Positions 9,249-18,636 of a stretch of 53,085 nucleotides of DNA are shown piece after piece. The notes beneath the pieces are model-generated. The model saw nothing but the letters and a program-made list of their open reading frames with translations. It was not told where the DNA came from and did not search any database. Numbering within the stretch: position 1 is the stretch's first letter; each line of letters starts with the position of its first letter. Location of the stretch: assembly GCA_937907705.1 (NCBI GenBank), contig CALCVP010000071.1, positions 1 through 53,085 on the forward strand. The letters are read 5' to 3'. The stretch is from an uncultured Prevotella sp. Lineage in GTDB: Bacteria > Bacteroidota > Bacteroidia > Bacteroidales > Bacteroidaceae. The translations under genes and the position numbers were made by a program.

Positions 9249-9701
9249 ATGAACAAGTATCAATATAGAGTTCAAGGAGTTGATTATGATGTAGAAATTG
9301 TAGATGTAGAAGGTAATGTAGCAAAGGTAAATGTCAATGGAATACCATTTGAAGTAGAATTGAAAGAGCCTATCCGTCCATCTCAAGTAGTACGTAAACC
9401 AAAGGTGGTTGCTCCAGCCCCTGCTGCTCCTGAACCAGTGGCAGCTTCTGCCGCAACTTCTTCAAAGCCTGCCGCTGCTCCTGCTACAGGGGCTAAGGTA
9501 GCATCCCCACTGCCAGGAACTATCACGGAAGTAAAGGTAAAAGTGGGTGATGCTGTAAAAGTGGGCGATACCGTAGTAGTGCTTGAAGCCATGAAGATGC
9601 AGAACAATATAGAGGCAGAAAATGCAGGAACGGTAACTTCTGTTTTGGTGAACAATGGCGATACTGTAATGGAAGGTGACGCCTTAGTAACAATAGGTTA
9701 A
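9249..9701 (+). CDS. Biotin carrier protein of methylmalonyl-CoA decarboxylase (copy 1)
   Basis: Carries the carboxyl group as carboxybiotin from the transferase to the membrane decarboxylase. The 150 aa have three parts: an N-terminal beta segment (1-42), a flexible Ala/Pro-rich linker (43-83) and a biotinyl domain (84-150) with the canonical EAMKM site, Lys116 being the one biotinylated. It lies 12 bases before oadB, a translationally tight pair. A paralogue at 48730-49164 has the same architecture. The linker composition is typical of gamma subunits (MmdC) and of the C terminus of OadA. Confidence 0.92.
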   Translation: MNKYQYRVQGVDYDVEIVDVEGNVAKVNVNGIPFEVELKEPIRPSQVVRKPKVVAPAPAAPEPVAASAATSSKPAAAPATGAKVASPLPGTITEVKVKVGDAVKVGDTVVVLEAMKMQNNIEAENAGTVTSVLVNNGDTVMEGDALVTIG

Positions 9702-9713
9702 TATTGTACGACT

Positions 9714-10871
9714 ATGAATATCACAGACTTTATTATCAATAACTTCAATGAGTTTCTTACCTACACAGGCTTTGCTAATGCCACTGCTGGTAATCTCATT
9801 ATGATTGTGGTAGGCATTTTCTTTATCTGGCTTGCCATCAAGAAAGATTTTGAACCGTTACTGTTAGTACCGATCGGATTGGGTATTGTGTTAGGCAATA
9901 TTCCATTCCGTGCTGATGCAGGACTTGAAATAGGACTGTATGAAGACAATTCCGTATTGAATATATTCTATCAAGGTGTGCGACAAGGATGGTATCCACC
10001 GTTGGTGTTTTTAGGTATTGGTGCCATGACAGATTTCTCTGCCCTTATCAGCAATCCTAAGTTGATACTGATTGGTGCTGCTGCGCAATTTGGTATTTTT
10101 GGTGCCTATATGATAGCCTTAGCGTTAGGATTTGAACCCAATCAGGCAGCAGGTATTGCTATTATAGGTGGAGCTGATGGTCCTACGGCCATCTTCCTTT
10201 CTTCAAAACTGAGCCCTAACTTAATGGGAGCCATTGCGGTATGTGCTTATTCTTATATGGCATTGGTGCCAGTTATTCAGCCACCATTGATGCGTTTGCT
10301 TACTACCAGCAAGGAGCGTGTTATCCATATGAAGCCCGCTCGCAAGGTAAGTCAGCTGGAGCGTATACTGTTCCCTATTATAGGTCTGCTGCTAACTACA
10401 TTTATTGTACCTTCAGGTCTGCCTTTGTTGGGCATGCTGTTTTTTGGAAACCTTTTGAAAGAGTCAGGAAAGACCACACGCTTGGCCAAGACAGCAGGAA
10501 GTGCTCTTAATGATGTAATTGTAGTATTGTTAGGTCTTACCGTAGGTTGCTCTACCCAAGCCAGTGAATTTCTTTCACTCAATACTATATTTATATTCTT
10601 GTTAGGTGCTTTTGCATTTATCATTGCATCAGCTTCAGGTGTGCTTTTTGTCAAGTTTATGAATTTGTTCCTGCCCAAAGACAAGAAGATTAATCCTCTT
10701 ATCGGCAATGCAGGCGTTAGTGCCGTGCCGATGAGTGCGCGTATTTCAAATAATTTAGGTTTGGAGTATGACCGCCATAATTTCTTGTTGATGCACGCTA
10801 TGGGTCCTAATGTGGCTGGTGTTATTGGTTCTGCTGTTGCAGCAGGAACATTGCTGGGCTTCTTCTCATAA
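9714..10871 (+). CDS. oadB: Na+-transporting decarboxylase beta subunit
   Basis: Integral membrane subunit that decarboxylates carboxybiotin and pumps Na+ outward. The 385 aa contain about nine to eleven membrane helices and the family signatures: a stretch with GIGAMTDFSALISNP, the strongly conserved IIGGADGPTAIFLSSKL with the Asp needed for Na+ translocation, and GNAGVSAVPMSAR near the C terminus. No decarboxylase alpha subunit follows; the only candidate in the window is mmdA 40 kb away. mmdB would be an equally good name. Ends in a strong terminator. Confidence 0.93.
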   Translation: MNITDFIINNFNEFLTYTGFANATAGNLIMIVVGIFFIWLAIKKDFEPLLLVPIGLGIVLGNIPFRADAGLEIGLYEDNSVLNIFYQGVRQGWYPPLVFLGIGAMTDFSALISNPKLILIGAAAQFGIFGAYMIALALGFEPNQAAGIAIIGGADGPTAIFLSSKLSPNLMGAIAVCAYSYMALVPVIQPPLMRLLTTSKERVIHMKPARKVSQLERILFPIIGLLLTTFIVPSGLPLLGMLFFGNLLKESGKTTRLAKTAGSALNDVIVVLLGLTVGCSTQASEFLSLNTIFIFLLGAFAFIIASASGVLFVKFMNLFLPKDKKINPLIGNAGVSAVPMSARISNNLGLEYDRHNFLLMHAMGPNVAGVIGSAVAAGTLLGFFS

Positions 10872-10912
10872 TTCAGCTGTAACGGCAGAATTATAAATAT
10901 TGGAAGAATGGA

Positions 10913-10982
10913 AATTAGCTAAGTCTATGTATTTTTACATGGACTTAGCTAATTCGATGTAGATGCTACATCCATATTTTTT
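10913..10982 (+). terminator. Double hairpin terminator after oadB
   Basis: A long hairpin (AATTAGCTAAGTC at 10913 pairing with GACTTAGCTAATT ending 10954, loop around TTTT) is followed at once by GATGTAG-ATG-CTACATC (10956-10972) and a run of T (10977-10982). The second hairpin with its T run is a classic intrinsic terminator. Confidence 0.75.
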
Positions 10983-11027
10983 CATTGCAGGTTTAATTAT
11001 TTCTGTGCACCCACGTAAAATAGAAAG

Positions 11028-11624
11028 ATGGAAAAAAGAATACCCCGGATAGCTATCATTGAACATAATACTTTGGCTGCTATTGGCTTAAAGACATTGC
11101 TCCAAAATATTATGCCAGTCATGAGTATTGATATTTTTTATAGCTTTGGAGAGTTGGAAATGACAGAGACAGATGCCTATTTCCATTTCTTTGTATCAAT
11201 GACCATTGTCATTGACCATAGGCAGTTCTTTATGGCTCATCAGCGCAAAACCATTGTGCTTACCACCTCTGCAAACCCGAAAGTTCATTTGTCAGACTTC
11301 CATTGCTTGTGCATCAATCAACCGGAAAAGCAACTGATAAAATCTATTTTGGAGTTAGAGCAAATGGCACATGGTCATGGTCAGAATCTTCCACCTGCGT
11401 CTAAAAGAGCACAAGAGAAGATCTTGTCTGATCGCGAGGTAGAGGTAATGTCTTTAATAGTGAAAGGGTATATCAATAAGGAAATTGCCGATAAACTCAA
11501 TATCGGTTTGTCAACGGTCATTACACACCGTCATAATATAATGGAGAAGCTGAATGCTAAAAGCGTTTCTTCGCTGACTATTTATGCCGTGATGCATGGT
11601 TATGTGGATATAGACAAAATTTAG
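11028..11624 (+). CDS. LuxR-family DNA-binding regulator with degenerate receiver-like N terminus
   Basis: Transcription factor of 198 aa. The C-terminal part (about 130-195) is a LuxR/FixJ helix-turn-helix: LSDREVEVMSLIVKGYINKE, then LNIGLSTVITHRHNIMEKL. The N-terminal 110 residues have the length and beta/alpha pattern of a response-regulator receiver, but the acidic pair after the first strand is replaced (IIEHN) and no convincing phospho-acceptor with its usual context is seen (Asp63 is the nearest candidate), so it may act without phosphorylation. No histidine kinase is adjacent. It stands alone between the decarboxylase operon and mutA; a role in regulating them is only a guess. Confidence 0.83.
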   Translation: MEKRIPRIAIIEHNTLAAIGLKTLLQNIMPVMSIDIFYSFGELEMTETDAYFHFFVSMTIVIDHRQFFMAHQRKTIVLTTSANPKVHLSDFHCLCINQPEKQLIKSILELEQMAHGHGQNLPPASKRAQEKILSDREVEVMSLIVKGYINKEIADKLNIGLSTVITHRHNIMEKLNAKSVSSLTIYAVMHGYVDIDKI

Positions 11625-12048
11625 TATTGCTTATTGGGCAGGTATGTAATGGTGGATGCACGATGAGGATGTGAATTTTTATGATTATCTTATGTAAAAT
11701 CATAAAAAAAAGTAGAAAGATATGCTATCTGAAAAAAAAACTCTATCTTTGTATAAAGGAAAGTAGTTACTACCCTATGGGCGTAATACTTCTTGGGCTG
11801 GTTTGCTCAGTATAGCTGATGCTGCACAATCAGCAATGCAGTAAAGTGATGCGTTCTTTCTTTTTCAAAATGGAAAGATGTTGTTGGGCTTGATGAATTG
11901 CTTTTGAAATACTTGTATGGCATATATCATAAAGGCAGAAATTTTTATCATTTGTTTCTGTAGACACGGCAGAGACATAGGAGTGGTTAATCTTTTGTGA
12001 ATTTAATACTATCAGAATTTATAAATAACTTATTATAATAATATACAT
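11625..12048 (+). promoter_or_regulatory. mutA upstream region: -7 box and about 290-base leader
   Basis: TATCTTTG at 11744-11751 fits the -7 consensus and would start a transcript near 11758, leaving about 290 untranslated bases before mutA. The leader has overlapping pairings: GCTGAT with ATCAGC, and CTGCA with TGCAG, near 11817-11845, which exclude each other. No -33 TTTG is correctly spaced. The cobalamin-riboswitch core was looked for and not found. Confidence 0.4.
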
Positions 12049-13911
12049 ATGTCAAATAACAAAGAAAAGCTCTTTAATGAGTTTAAGTCACCTACACGCC
12101 AAGAATGGCTTGACAAAATTCAAGTAGACTTGAAGGGTGCCGACTTCAATAAGCGCCTTGTTTGGCGTACGAATGAAGGTTTCAATGTTCAGCCATTCTA
12201 TCTGAAAGAAGATGTCGACAAGTTGCAAACTCCAGAGGCGTTGCCTGGCGAGTTTCCTTTTGTACGTGGCAACAAGAAGAAAGACAATGAGTGGTATGTA
12301 CGCCAAGAAATTGACGCATCCAATGCAGAAGCGGCTAATGCCAAAGCTCTTGATGTGCTAAACAGGGGCGTAGACTCTCTTTCTTTTCGTATTCCAGGTA
12401 AGGCAGTAAGCAAAGAATATGTAGAGGCATTGCTTGAAGGAATAGAGTGTGAGATAGTAGAACTGAACTTTAACACCTGCAAGCGTCATACCCTTGAGCT
12501 GGCTCACTTGTTGGATGCCTATTTTACTGAAAAAGGTTATGATAAGAACAAAATTGTAGGCTCTTTCGATTGGGACCCTATAGAGAAGATTTCTATGCAA
12601 GGCATTGATGTTACCGCTTTGTTAGGCATTGCTCCACAGTTGGTAGAGGCAATGAAAGCCTATCCACATTTCCGCGTTATCTCTGTTAATGCAGAAGCGC
12701 TCAATAATGCAGGAGCTTATATCGTTCAAGAGTTAGGCTATGCTTTGGCTTGGGGCAATGAATATCTGTCTCAGTTGGTAGATGCAGGAATAGATGCAGA
12801 TACAGCAGCGTCTAATATCAAATTCAATTTAGGCATTTCAGAGAATTTCTTTATGGAAATGTCCAAGTTCCGTGCAGCACGCTTGTTGTGGGCTGAGATT
12901 GTGAAGCAATATGCTCCTAAAGAGACAGCTTCATGTATGATGTGTGTAAATGCCATTACTTCTAAGTACAACATGACCTTGTTTGATAGCTATGTTAATT
13001 TGTTGCGTTCTCAAACAGAGTCTATGAGTGCAGCACTTGCAGGCGTTCATTCTATAGAGGTTACTCCTTTTGACGCTATTTATGAGACACCTAATGATTT
13101 TTCAGAGCGTATAGCACGTAATCAGCAGTTGCTGTTGAAGGAAGAAAGCCACTTTGATAAAGTGGTTGATCCTGGAGCCGGCAGCTATTTTATAGAAGAG
13201 CTTACTACTTCTTTGGCCAATGAAGGCTGGAATATATTCTTGCAGACAGAAGACAATGGCGGTTTCTTGGAAGCTATCAAGAATGGATTGGTACAAGATG
13301 ATATCAATGCTACTAATGCCAAGCGTCATGAAGCAGCAGCAAAGCGCAAAGAGTTTATCTTAGGTACCAACCAATTCCCTAACTTTACAGAGAAGAGCGA
13401 CGGAAAGCGGGCCATTGCCCAATCAGGAAGTTGCGGTACAGGCCATCAGCATGAGACACCATTTAAGGCTATTAAGAGTTCCCGTTTGGCTGCTGATTTT
13501 GAGAATCTGCGTATCAAGGTAGAAAACAGCAAGAAGGTGCCTACTGCATTTATGCTTACTATTGGAAACTTGGCCATGCGACAAGCACGTGCTCAGTTTA
13601 GTTGTAACTTCTTGGCTTGTGCAGGCTATAAGGTGGTAGACAATCTTGGCTTTAAAACAATAGAAGAGGGCGTAGATGCAGCATTGAAAGCAGGTGCAGA
13701 TATTGTAGTGCTGTGTTCAAGTGATGATGAATATGCAGAATATGCTGTTCCTGCCTATCAATATCTTAATGGCCGTGCCATGTTTGTAGTGGCAGGTGCT
13801 CCTGCTTGTATGGACAACTTGAAGGCTGCGGGCATAGAGAATTTCATCCATGTACGTTGCAATGTACTTGAGACATTGAAGGATTATAACGCTAAATTGG
13901 GAATAAAATGA
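12049..13911 (+). CDS. mutA: Methylmalonyl-CoA mutase, small (beta) subunit
   Basis: Non-catalytic partner of MutB in the heterodimeric mutase that interconverts succinyl-CoA and methylmalonyl-CoA. The 620 aa match the usual small subunit. Residues about 1-450 form the TIM-barrel-like part (WDPIEKISMQG, FNLGISENFFMEMSKFRAARLLW, DPGAGSYFIEELT). The C-terminal flavodoxin-like domain (about 480-620) lacks the DxHxxG cobalamin ligand motif that MutB has, as expected for this subunit. The stop overlaps the mutB start (ATGA), so the two are translationally coupled. Confidence 0.96.
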   Translation: MSNNKEKLFNEFKSPTRQEWLDKIQVDLKGADFNKRLVWRTNEGFNVQPFYLKEDVDKLQTPEALPGEFPFVRGNKKKDNEWYVRQEIDASNAEAANAKALDVLNRGVDSLSFRIPGKAVSKEYVEALLEGIECEIVELNFNTCKRHTLELAHLLDAYFTEKGYDKNKIVGSFDWDPIEKISMQGIDVTALLGIAPQLVEAMKAYPHFRVISVNAEALNNAGAYIVQELGYALAWGNEYLSQLVDAGIDADTAASNIKFNLGISENFFMEMSKFRAARLLWAEIVKQYAPKETASCMMCVNAITSKYNMTLFDSYVNLLRSQTESMSAALAGVHSIEVTPFDAIYETPNDFSERIARNQQLLLKEESHFDKVVDPGAGSYFIEELTTSLANEGWNIFLQTEDNGGFLEAIKNGLVQDDINATNAKRHEAAAKRKEFILGTNQFPNFTEKSDGKRAIAQSGSCGTGHQHETPFKAIKSSRLAADFENLRIKVENSKKVPTAFMLTIGNLAMRQARAQFSCNFLACAGYKVVDNLGFKTIEEGVDAALKAGADIVVLCSSDDEYAEYAVPAYQYLNGRAMFVVAGAPACMDNLKAAGIENFIHVRCNVLETLKDYNAKLGIK

Positions 13912-16058
13912 GAAAGAATTTTAAAGACATAAATATATTCTCTGACATTCAGCAAGAAAATGATCGTGAATGGCAGAAAGAAAATGGCATTAGCCCAAAC
14001 TGGAAAACTCCAGAGCATATTGAGGTGAAGCCAGTTTATACGAAAGAAGATTTGGAGGGAATGGAGCACCTTAATTATACAGCGGGCTTGCCACCGTTCC
14101 TGCGTGGTCCGTATAGTATGATGTATCCTTTCCGCCCTTGGACTATTCGTCAGTATGCCGGTTTCTCTACTGCAGAGGAAAGTAATGCTTTCTATCGCCG
14201 CAACTTGGCCAGTGGTCAGAAAGGTCTTTCCGTAGCATTTGACCTTCCTACGCATCGCGGTTATGACCCCGACAATGCTCGCGTGATTGGCGATGTAGGT
14301 AAAGCCGGTGTATCTATTTGTTCTGTAGAAAACATGAAAGTGTTGTTCAATGGTATTCCGCTGAACAAGATGTCTGTTTCTATGACCATGAATGGTGCGG
14401 TATTGCCTATTATGGCTTTCTATATCGTAGCAGGTCTTGAGCAGGGTGCTAAGCTGGAAGAAATGGCAGGTACTATTCAGAACGATATTTTGAAAGAATT
14501 TATGGTTCGTAATACCTATATTTATCCACCAGCATTCTCAATGCGCATTATCAGTGATATCTTTGCATATACGTCTAAGTTTATGCCTAAGTTTAACTCT
14601 ATTTCCATTTCAGGTTATCACATGCAAGAGGCTGGCGCTACCGCAGATATCGAGTTGGCTTATACGATAGCCGATGGTCTTGAGTATGTGCGTGCCGGTG
14701 TGAATGCCGGAATAGACATTGATGCTTTTGCTCCTCGCTTGTCATTCTTCTGGGGTATTTCCATGAACCACTTTATGGAGGTTGCCAAGATGCGTGCCGC
14801 ACGCATGTTGTGGGCAAAAGTCATTAAGCAGTTTAATCCTAAGAACCCTAAGTCGCTCATGTTGCGTACCCACTCGCAGACCTCAGGTTGGTCCCTTACA
14901 GAGCAAGACCCATTTAACAATGTAGGACGTACCTGTATTGAGGCAATGACCGCAGCTCTTGGACACACACAGAGCTTGCATACCAATGCACTTGATGAAG
15001 CCATAGCGCTGCCTACAGACTTCTCGGCTCGTATAGCCCGTAACACTCAGATTTATATTCAAAACGAGACCAAGATATGCAAGCATATCGACCCATGGGC
15101 AGGTTCTTACTATGTGGAATCTCTTACAAATGAGTTGGCGCATAAGGCATGGGAACATATCGAAGAGATAGAGAAATTGGGCGGTATGGCCAAGGCAATA
15201 GAAACTGGTGTACCCAAGATGCGTATTGAGGAAGCAGCAGCTCGTACACAAGCGCGTATAGATAGTGGTTCGCAAACTATTGTGGGTACCAACAAGTATC
15301 GTTTGGACCATGAAGATCCGATAGACATCTTGGAGGTAGACAACTCTGCTGTGCGTGAGCAACAGGAGAGAGCTCTTGCTGAGTTGCGTGCTCATAGAGA
15401 CAATGAAAAGTGCAAGCAGGCTTTAGACGCCCTTACAGAATGTGTACGTACAGGCGAGGGAAACCTCTTGGAGAAAGCGGTAGAGTGTGCCAAACTTCGT
15501 TGTACACTGGGCGAGATTAGTGATGCTTGCGAGAAAGTGGTAGGTCGTTATAAAGCTGTAATTAGAACAATATCAGGCGTGTATTCATCAGAAAGTAAGA
15601 ATGACTCAGCTTTTGCTAAAGCTTGTGAATTGACAGAAGAGTTTGCAAAGAAGGAAGGCCGTCGTCCACGTATATTTGTTGCCAAGATGGGGCAGGATGG
15701 TCATGATCGCGGTGCCAAGGTAGTGGCAACGGGTTATGCCGATTGCGGCTTCGATGTAGATATGGGACCCTTGTTCCAGACTCCTGCAGAGGCAGCACGA
15801 GAGGCCGTTGAAAATGATGTCAATATCGTGGGTGCAAGTTCATTGGCAGCAGGTCATAAGACTCTGATACCTCAGCTGATAGAGGAACTGAAGAAGCTTG
15901 GCCGTGAAGATATCATGGTTATAGCTGGTGGCGTAATTCCTGCTCAAGATTACGACTTCCTTTATAAGGCAGGTGTAGCAGCAATCTTTGGTCCTGGAAC
16001 TTCAGTGGCTAAATCAGCCTGTGAGATGATGAATATCCTTTTGGATAAGGAGGCATAA
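13908..16058 (+). CDS. mutB: Methylmalonyl-CoA mutase, large (alpha) catalytic subunit
   Basis: Adenosylcobalamin-dependent mutase, cytosolic, central to propionate formation from succinate. The 716 aa are standard. The N-terminal substrate barrel (about 1-560) includes TIRQYAGFSTAEESN, SVAFDLPTHRGYD, SISGYHMQEAGA and the substrate-binding RTHSQTSGWSL. The B12 domain (about 590-716) has GQDGHDRGAKV with the cobalt-binding His, then SSLAAGH and IAGGVIP, so the cofactor site is intact. It overlaps mutA by four bases and is followed by a hairpin terminator. Confidence 0.97.
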   Translation: MRKNFKDINIFSDIQQENDREWQKENGISPNWKTPEHIEVKPVYTKEDLEGMEHLNYTAGLPPFLRGPYSMMYPFRPWTIRQYAGFSTAEESNAFYRRNLASGQKGLSVAFDLPTHRGYDPDNARVIGDVGKAGVSICSVENMKVLFNGIPLNKMSVSMTMNGAVLPIMAFYIVAGLEQGAKLEEMAGTIQNDILKEFMVRNTYIYPPAFSMRIISDIFAYTSKFMPKFNSISISGYHMQEAGATADIELAYTIADGLEYVRAGVNAGIDIDAFAPRLSFFWGISMNHFMEVAKMRAARMLWAKVIKQFNPKNPKSLMLRTHSQTSGWSLTEQDPFNNVGRTCIEAMTAALGHTQSLHTNALDEAIALPTDFSARIARNTQIYIQNETKICKHIDPWAGSYYVESLTNELAHKAWEHIEEIEKLGGMAKAIETGVPKMRIEEAAARTQARIDSGSQTIVGTNKYRLDHEDPIDILEVDNSAVREQQERALAELRAHRDNEKCKQALDALTECVRTGEGNLLEKAVECAKLRCTLGEISDACEKVVGRYKAVIRTISGVYSSESKNDSAFAKACELTEEFAKKEGRRPRIFVAKMGQDGHDRGAKVVATGYADCGFDVDMGPLFQTPAEAAREAVENDVNIVGASSLAAGHKTLIPQLIEELKKLGREDIMVIAGGVIPAQDYDFLYKAGVAAIFGPGTSVAKSACEMMNILLDKEA

Positions 16059-16147
16059 AGAGTTCTTTTATGCACCTTAGAATAGATTGCTGCCAATGCA
16101 TTCTATAAAAGGTGCGCAAAAGGATGTCTCTTTCATGGAACATTTTT

Positions 16148-16189
16148 AATCCTTGAAAGTCTTTCCCGACAGAAAGATTTTCAGGGATT
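16148..16189 (+). terminator. mutAB terminator
   Basis: AATCCTTGAAAGTCTTTC (16148-16165) pairs at 16 of 18 positions with GAAAGATTTTCAGGGATT (to 16189) around a CCGACA loop; TTTTC follows. Confidence 0.75.
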
Positions 16190-16201
16190 TTCTGTATGGA
16201 C

Positions 16202-16251
16202 ATAAGCAGGCATTCAAAATTAATAATATCTATACATGAACACCTACTTGA
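16202..16251. repeat. Short palindromic dispersed repeat
   Basis: AAGCAGGCATTCA near the left end is an imperfect inverted copy of TGAACACCTACTT at the right end, with AAAATTAATAATATC between. Same family as the repeats at 3451, 36075 and 51727. Confidence 0.55.
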
Positions 16252-16267
16252 AACCAAGAAGAATTAT

Positions 16268-16418
16268 CCCAAATCGGTCATTAGAGATTTTTCCATGCAA
16301 AAAGTTAGACTATAGAAGGCTATACTCTCGTTATAGTATCTGTATGCTAACATAATACGTGACTTTTGCTCTATTTTGAGACAAAATAGAAGCGAAATTT
16401 TCTAATGACCGATTTGGG
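16268..16418. mobile_element. Miniature inverted-repeat transposable element, copy 1
   Basis: A 151-bp non-coding element whose ends are perfect 18-bp inverted repeats, CCCAAATCGGTCATTAGA and its reverse complement. It is flanked by the direct repeat ATTAT (16263-16267 and 16419-16423), a 5-bp target-site duplication. A second copy in the opposite orientation lies at 25687-25836 with about seven differences. It has no room for a transposase, so it must have been moved by an element elsewhere in the genome. Confidence 0.85.
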
Positions 16419-16464
16419 ATTATTGACGAGTAAATGCCTAAAATGAAATTAAGTAGTATTTCGT

Positions 16465-16495
16465 TTTGTTTTATGGTCAATATGCAGTATTTTTG
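16465..16495 (+). promoter_or_regulatory. Pectate lyase promoter
   Basis: TTTG (16465-16468), 19 bases, TATTTTTG (16488-16495): good Bacteroidota promoter. It begins about 40 bases beyond the miniature transposon, leaving a leader of about 155 bases. Confidence 0.65.
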
Positions 16496-16659
16496 CAATT
16501 AGTTAAGTTATTGTATTTATTAATGAAACTTTGCACACAGCGAGTAACTTTCTGACGGTGGATATAATTTAAAAATAAAGCACAATCTCGTATTCAATAC
16601 ATATTGAAACTGCTTAAATCAAACTTATCAAGAAAACTATTTCAACTAAAACAATATTT

Positions 16660-18489
16660 ATGAGGAAAAATCTGTTACAAGTAGCACTTTTGTGCATGGG
16701 CTTGTCATCATTATCGATCAATGCCCTGAGTCAAACTCCTGCATTTCCTGGCGCAGAAGGTTTTGGAATGTACACTACAGGAGGTCGTGGAGGCGCAGTG
16801 TATCATGTTACTACGCTTGATGACAACAATAATCCCGGCTCTTTTAGATATGCCTGCAGCAAAAGCGGTGCACGTACAATCGTGTTTGACGTGAGTGGCA
16901 CCATCTACCTTAAATCAGAACTGAAACTAAAGAACGGCAATGTAACCATTGCAGGACAGACTGCCCCTGGAGACGGTGTCTGTATTGCAGATTATCCATT
17001 CCAGATAAGTGCCGATAATGTGATATTGCGTTTCGTTCGCTTTCGTTTAGGCAATCGTGAGGTGGCTCACCATGAAGGAGACGGCTTGGGGGGCATGGAC
17101 CGGAAAAACATTATTGTAGACCACTGCTCTGTAAGCTGGAGTATAGACGAGTGCCTGTCAGTATATGGTAGTAAGAACATTACTGTGCAGTGGTGTCTGG
17201 TAGCTCAGAGTCTTAAAAAATCAGGCCATTCAAAAGGCAGCCATGGCTATGGCGGTAATTGGGGAGGCAGTGGTGCTACGTATCATCATAATCTGATGGC
17301 ACATCACGACTCACGTGTGCCCCGCTTGGGCCCGCGTCCTTCTACGCAGACAGATGAACGCATGGACTTGCGCAACAATGTCTTCTACAACTGGGGAGGA
17401 AACGGTTGCTATGGCGGTGAAGGCATGAAAGTCAATATTGTAAACAATTATTATAAACCCGGGCCAGCTACCTTAAAGCGTAGCGCTGATATACAGCGTC
17501 GCTTGGCTGCTCCTGGCATACGGACAGTAGACTATTGCTTGAATAAGAAAACGACGGTAAGCAACTATAACAAGGTAGCTGGTACAAGTCTGAAAGACAG
17601 CAATGTGAAAGGGTCTGGCGTAGGCGATAAATGTTATGTATCCTTTGGCAGCAAGAAGTTTGAGATAGATATGGCTACCAACACGATTGATGTGGATGGT
17701 ACAAAGGTTACTGTGGCATGGAATGACTGGAAGAAGATGCTGCATGTATGGTGTCAGCTTTATGTAAATGGCAACTATAACCCTAATTCTGAAGTGATGA
17801 ACCAAGACAACTTCAAGTACGGTATATCTAATCAGATAGATAAAAACGGTAATGATAAAACCTATCCTGGCGATGACGCCATAAAATTATCTCAGCCACT
17901 GACATTTGAATCCATTACTACGCACAGTGCGCAAGAAGCCTACGAGAGAGTACTTGATTATGCCGGTGCTTCGCTGCACAGAGATTGGCTGGATGACCAG
18001 ATGGTGTACGATACACGCAATGGCGTAGCTACTGCTACGGGCGATGGCAATTCGCCTGGCATTGTTAACTCGCAGGATGACAACAAGCCTGCTGATGCAG
18101 CTGCTGATTGGCAGGCTTGGCCAATACTGGCTGCGGACAGCTCCATTGACATAACAGATACGGATGGTGATGGTATTCCGGATAGTTGGGAAGATGCGCA
18201 TGGATTGGATAAGAATAATGCAGAGGATGGAAAGGCTGTAAACGAAGATGGCTACACCAATCTGGAAGTGTATATGAATGGCATTGTAGAGAATATCATG
18301 ACAAAAGAAAATGAAGGCGGAAAGCTTTTAAGCGGCAATGAAGAGTTTAGATCATCAGTAGGCATTGCTGAGATTAGAACTCAATATAATGCAGGCAATG
18401 CTATTTATAATATGCAAGGTGTGCGTGTAAAATCTATGAGCACTCCAGGCATATATATTTCTAATGGCAAGAAAATTATAAAAAGATAA
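16660..18489 (+). CDS. Secreted pectate lyase (PL1-like) with C-terminal tail
   Basis: Exported enzyme that cleaves pectin by beta-elimination. Signal peptide 1-25 (ends ALSQT). The catalytic right-handed beta-helix (about 27-300) begins with FPGAEGFGMYTTGGRGG, as in PL1 pectate lyases of Bacteroidota, and contains DHCSVSWSIDE and DSRVPRLGPRPS, whose Arg is the likely catalytic base. About residue 490 a calcium-binding type-3-repeat-like motif DTDGDGIPDSWE appears. The last 30 residues (NMQGVRVKS...PGIYISNGKKIIKR) resemble the short C-terminal tails of Prevotella secreted proteins, possibly a sorting signal. Has its own promoter and terminator; no SusCD pair is near, so it is not part of a polysaccharide utilisation locus in this window. 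Confidence 0.88.
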   Translation: MRKNLLQVALLCMGLSSLSINALSQTPAFPGAEGFGMYTTGGRGGAVYHVTTLDDNNNPGSFRYACSKSGARTIVFDVSGTIYLKSELKLKNGNVTIAGQTAPGDGVCIADYPFQISADNVILRFVRFRLGNREVAHHEGDGLGGMDRKNIIVDHCSVSWSIDECLSVYGSKNITVQWCLVAQSLKKSGHSKGSHGYGGNWGGSGATYHHNLMAHHDSRVPRLGPRPSTQTDERMDLRNNVFYNWGGNGCYGGEGMKVNIVNNYYKPGPATLKRSADIQRRLAAPGIRTVDYCLNKKTTVSNYNKVAGTSLKDSNVKGSGVGDKCYVSFGSKKFEIDMATNTIDVDGTKVTVAWNDWKKMLHVWCQLYVNGNYNPNSEVMNQDNFKYGISNQIDKNGNDKTYPGDDAIKLSQPLTFESITTHSAQEAYERVLDYAGASLHRDWLDDQMVYDTRNGVATATGDGNSPGIVNSQDDNKPADAAADWQAWPILAADSSIDITDTDGDGIPDSWEDAHGLDKNNAEDGKAVNEDGYTNLEVYMNGIVENIMTKENEGGKLLSGNEEFRSSVGIAEIRTQYNAGNAIYNMQGVRVKSMSTPGIYISNGKKIIKR

Positions 18490-18533
18490 TGTAAGTATTG
18501 ATTTCCTTTTGCTTATAGGCAGCTGAAATCATT

Positions 18534-18590
18534 AGGCTTTATCTTCTGTCATATTGTCTTGAAACAACAGATGATGGTAAGATAAAGCCT
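18534..18590 (+). terminator. Pectate lyase terminator
   Basis: AGGCTTTATCTT (18534-18545) pairs perfectly with AAGATAAAGCCT (18579-18590), followed by TTTTCT. Confidence 0.75.
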
Positions 18591-18636
18591 TTTCTATGCC
18601 ATTTGTCTACGTGTATTCCTATTATTGGATACAGTC

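Larger units (their letters stand above)
16059..16659. other. Repeat-rich gap between mutB and the pectate lyase
   Basis: Six hundred bases without a gene. In order: mutB terminator (16148-16189), a 50-bp palindromic repeat (16202-16251), a miniature transposon (16268-16418), a partial dispersed repeat (about 16428-16453) and the pectate lyase promoter (16465-16495), followed by a leader of about 160 bases. Each is listed separately. Confidence 0.7.

Noticed and set aside
9249..9701. Acetyl-CoA carboxylase AccB
   Set aside because: Linker and N terminus fit decarboxylase gamma subunits, and it sits in tight linkage with OadB, not with AccC.
11752..12048. Cobalamin riboswitch before mutA
   Set aside because: The conserved B12 box (GCCACTG-like) and the surrounding core were not found on the plus strand.
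16268..16418. Remnant of a full insertion sequence
   Set aside because: Both copies have the same 150-bp interior with intact ends and own target duplications, so this is a complete miniature element, not a random leftover.
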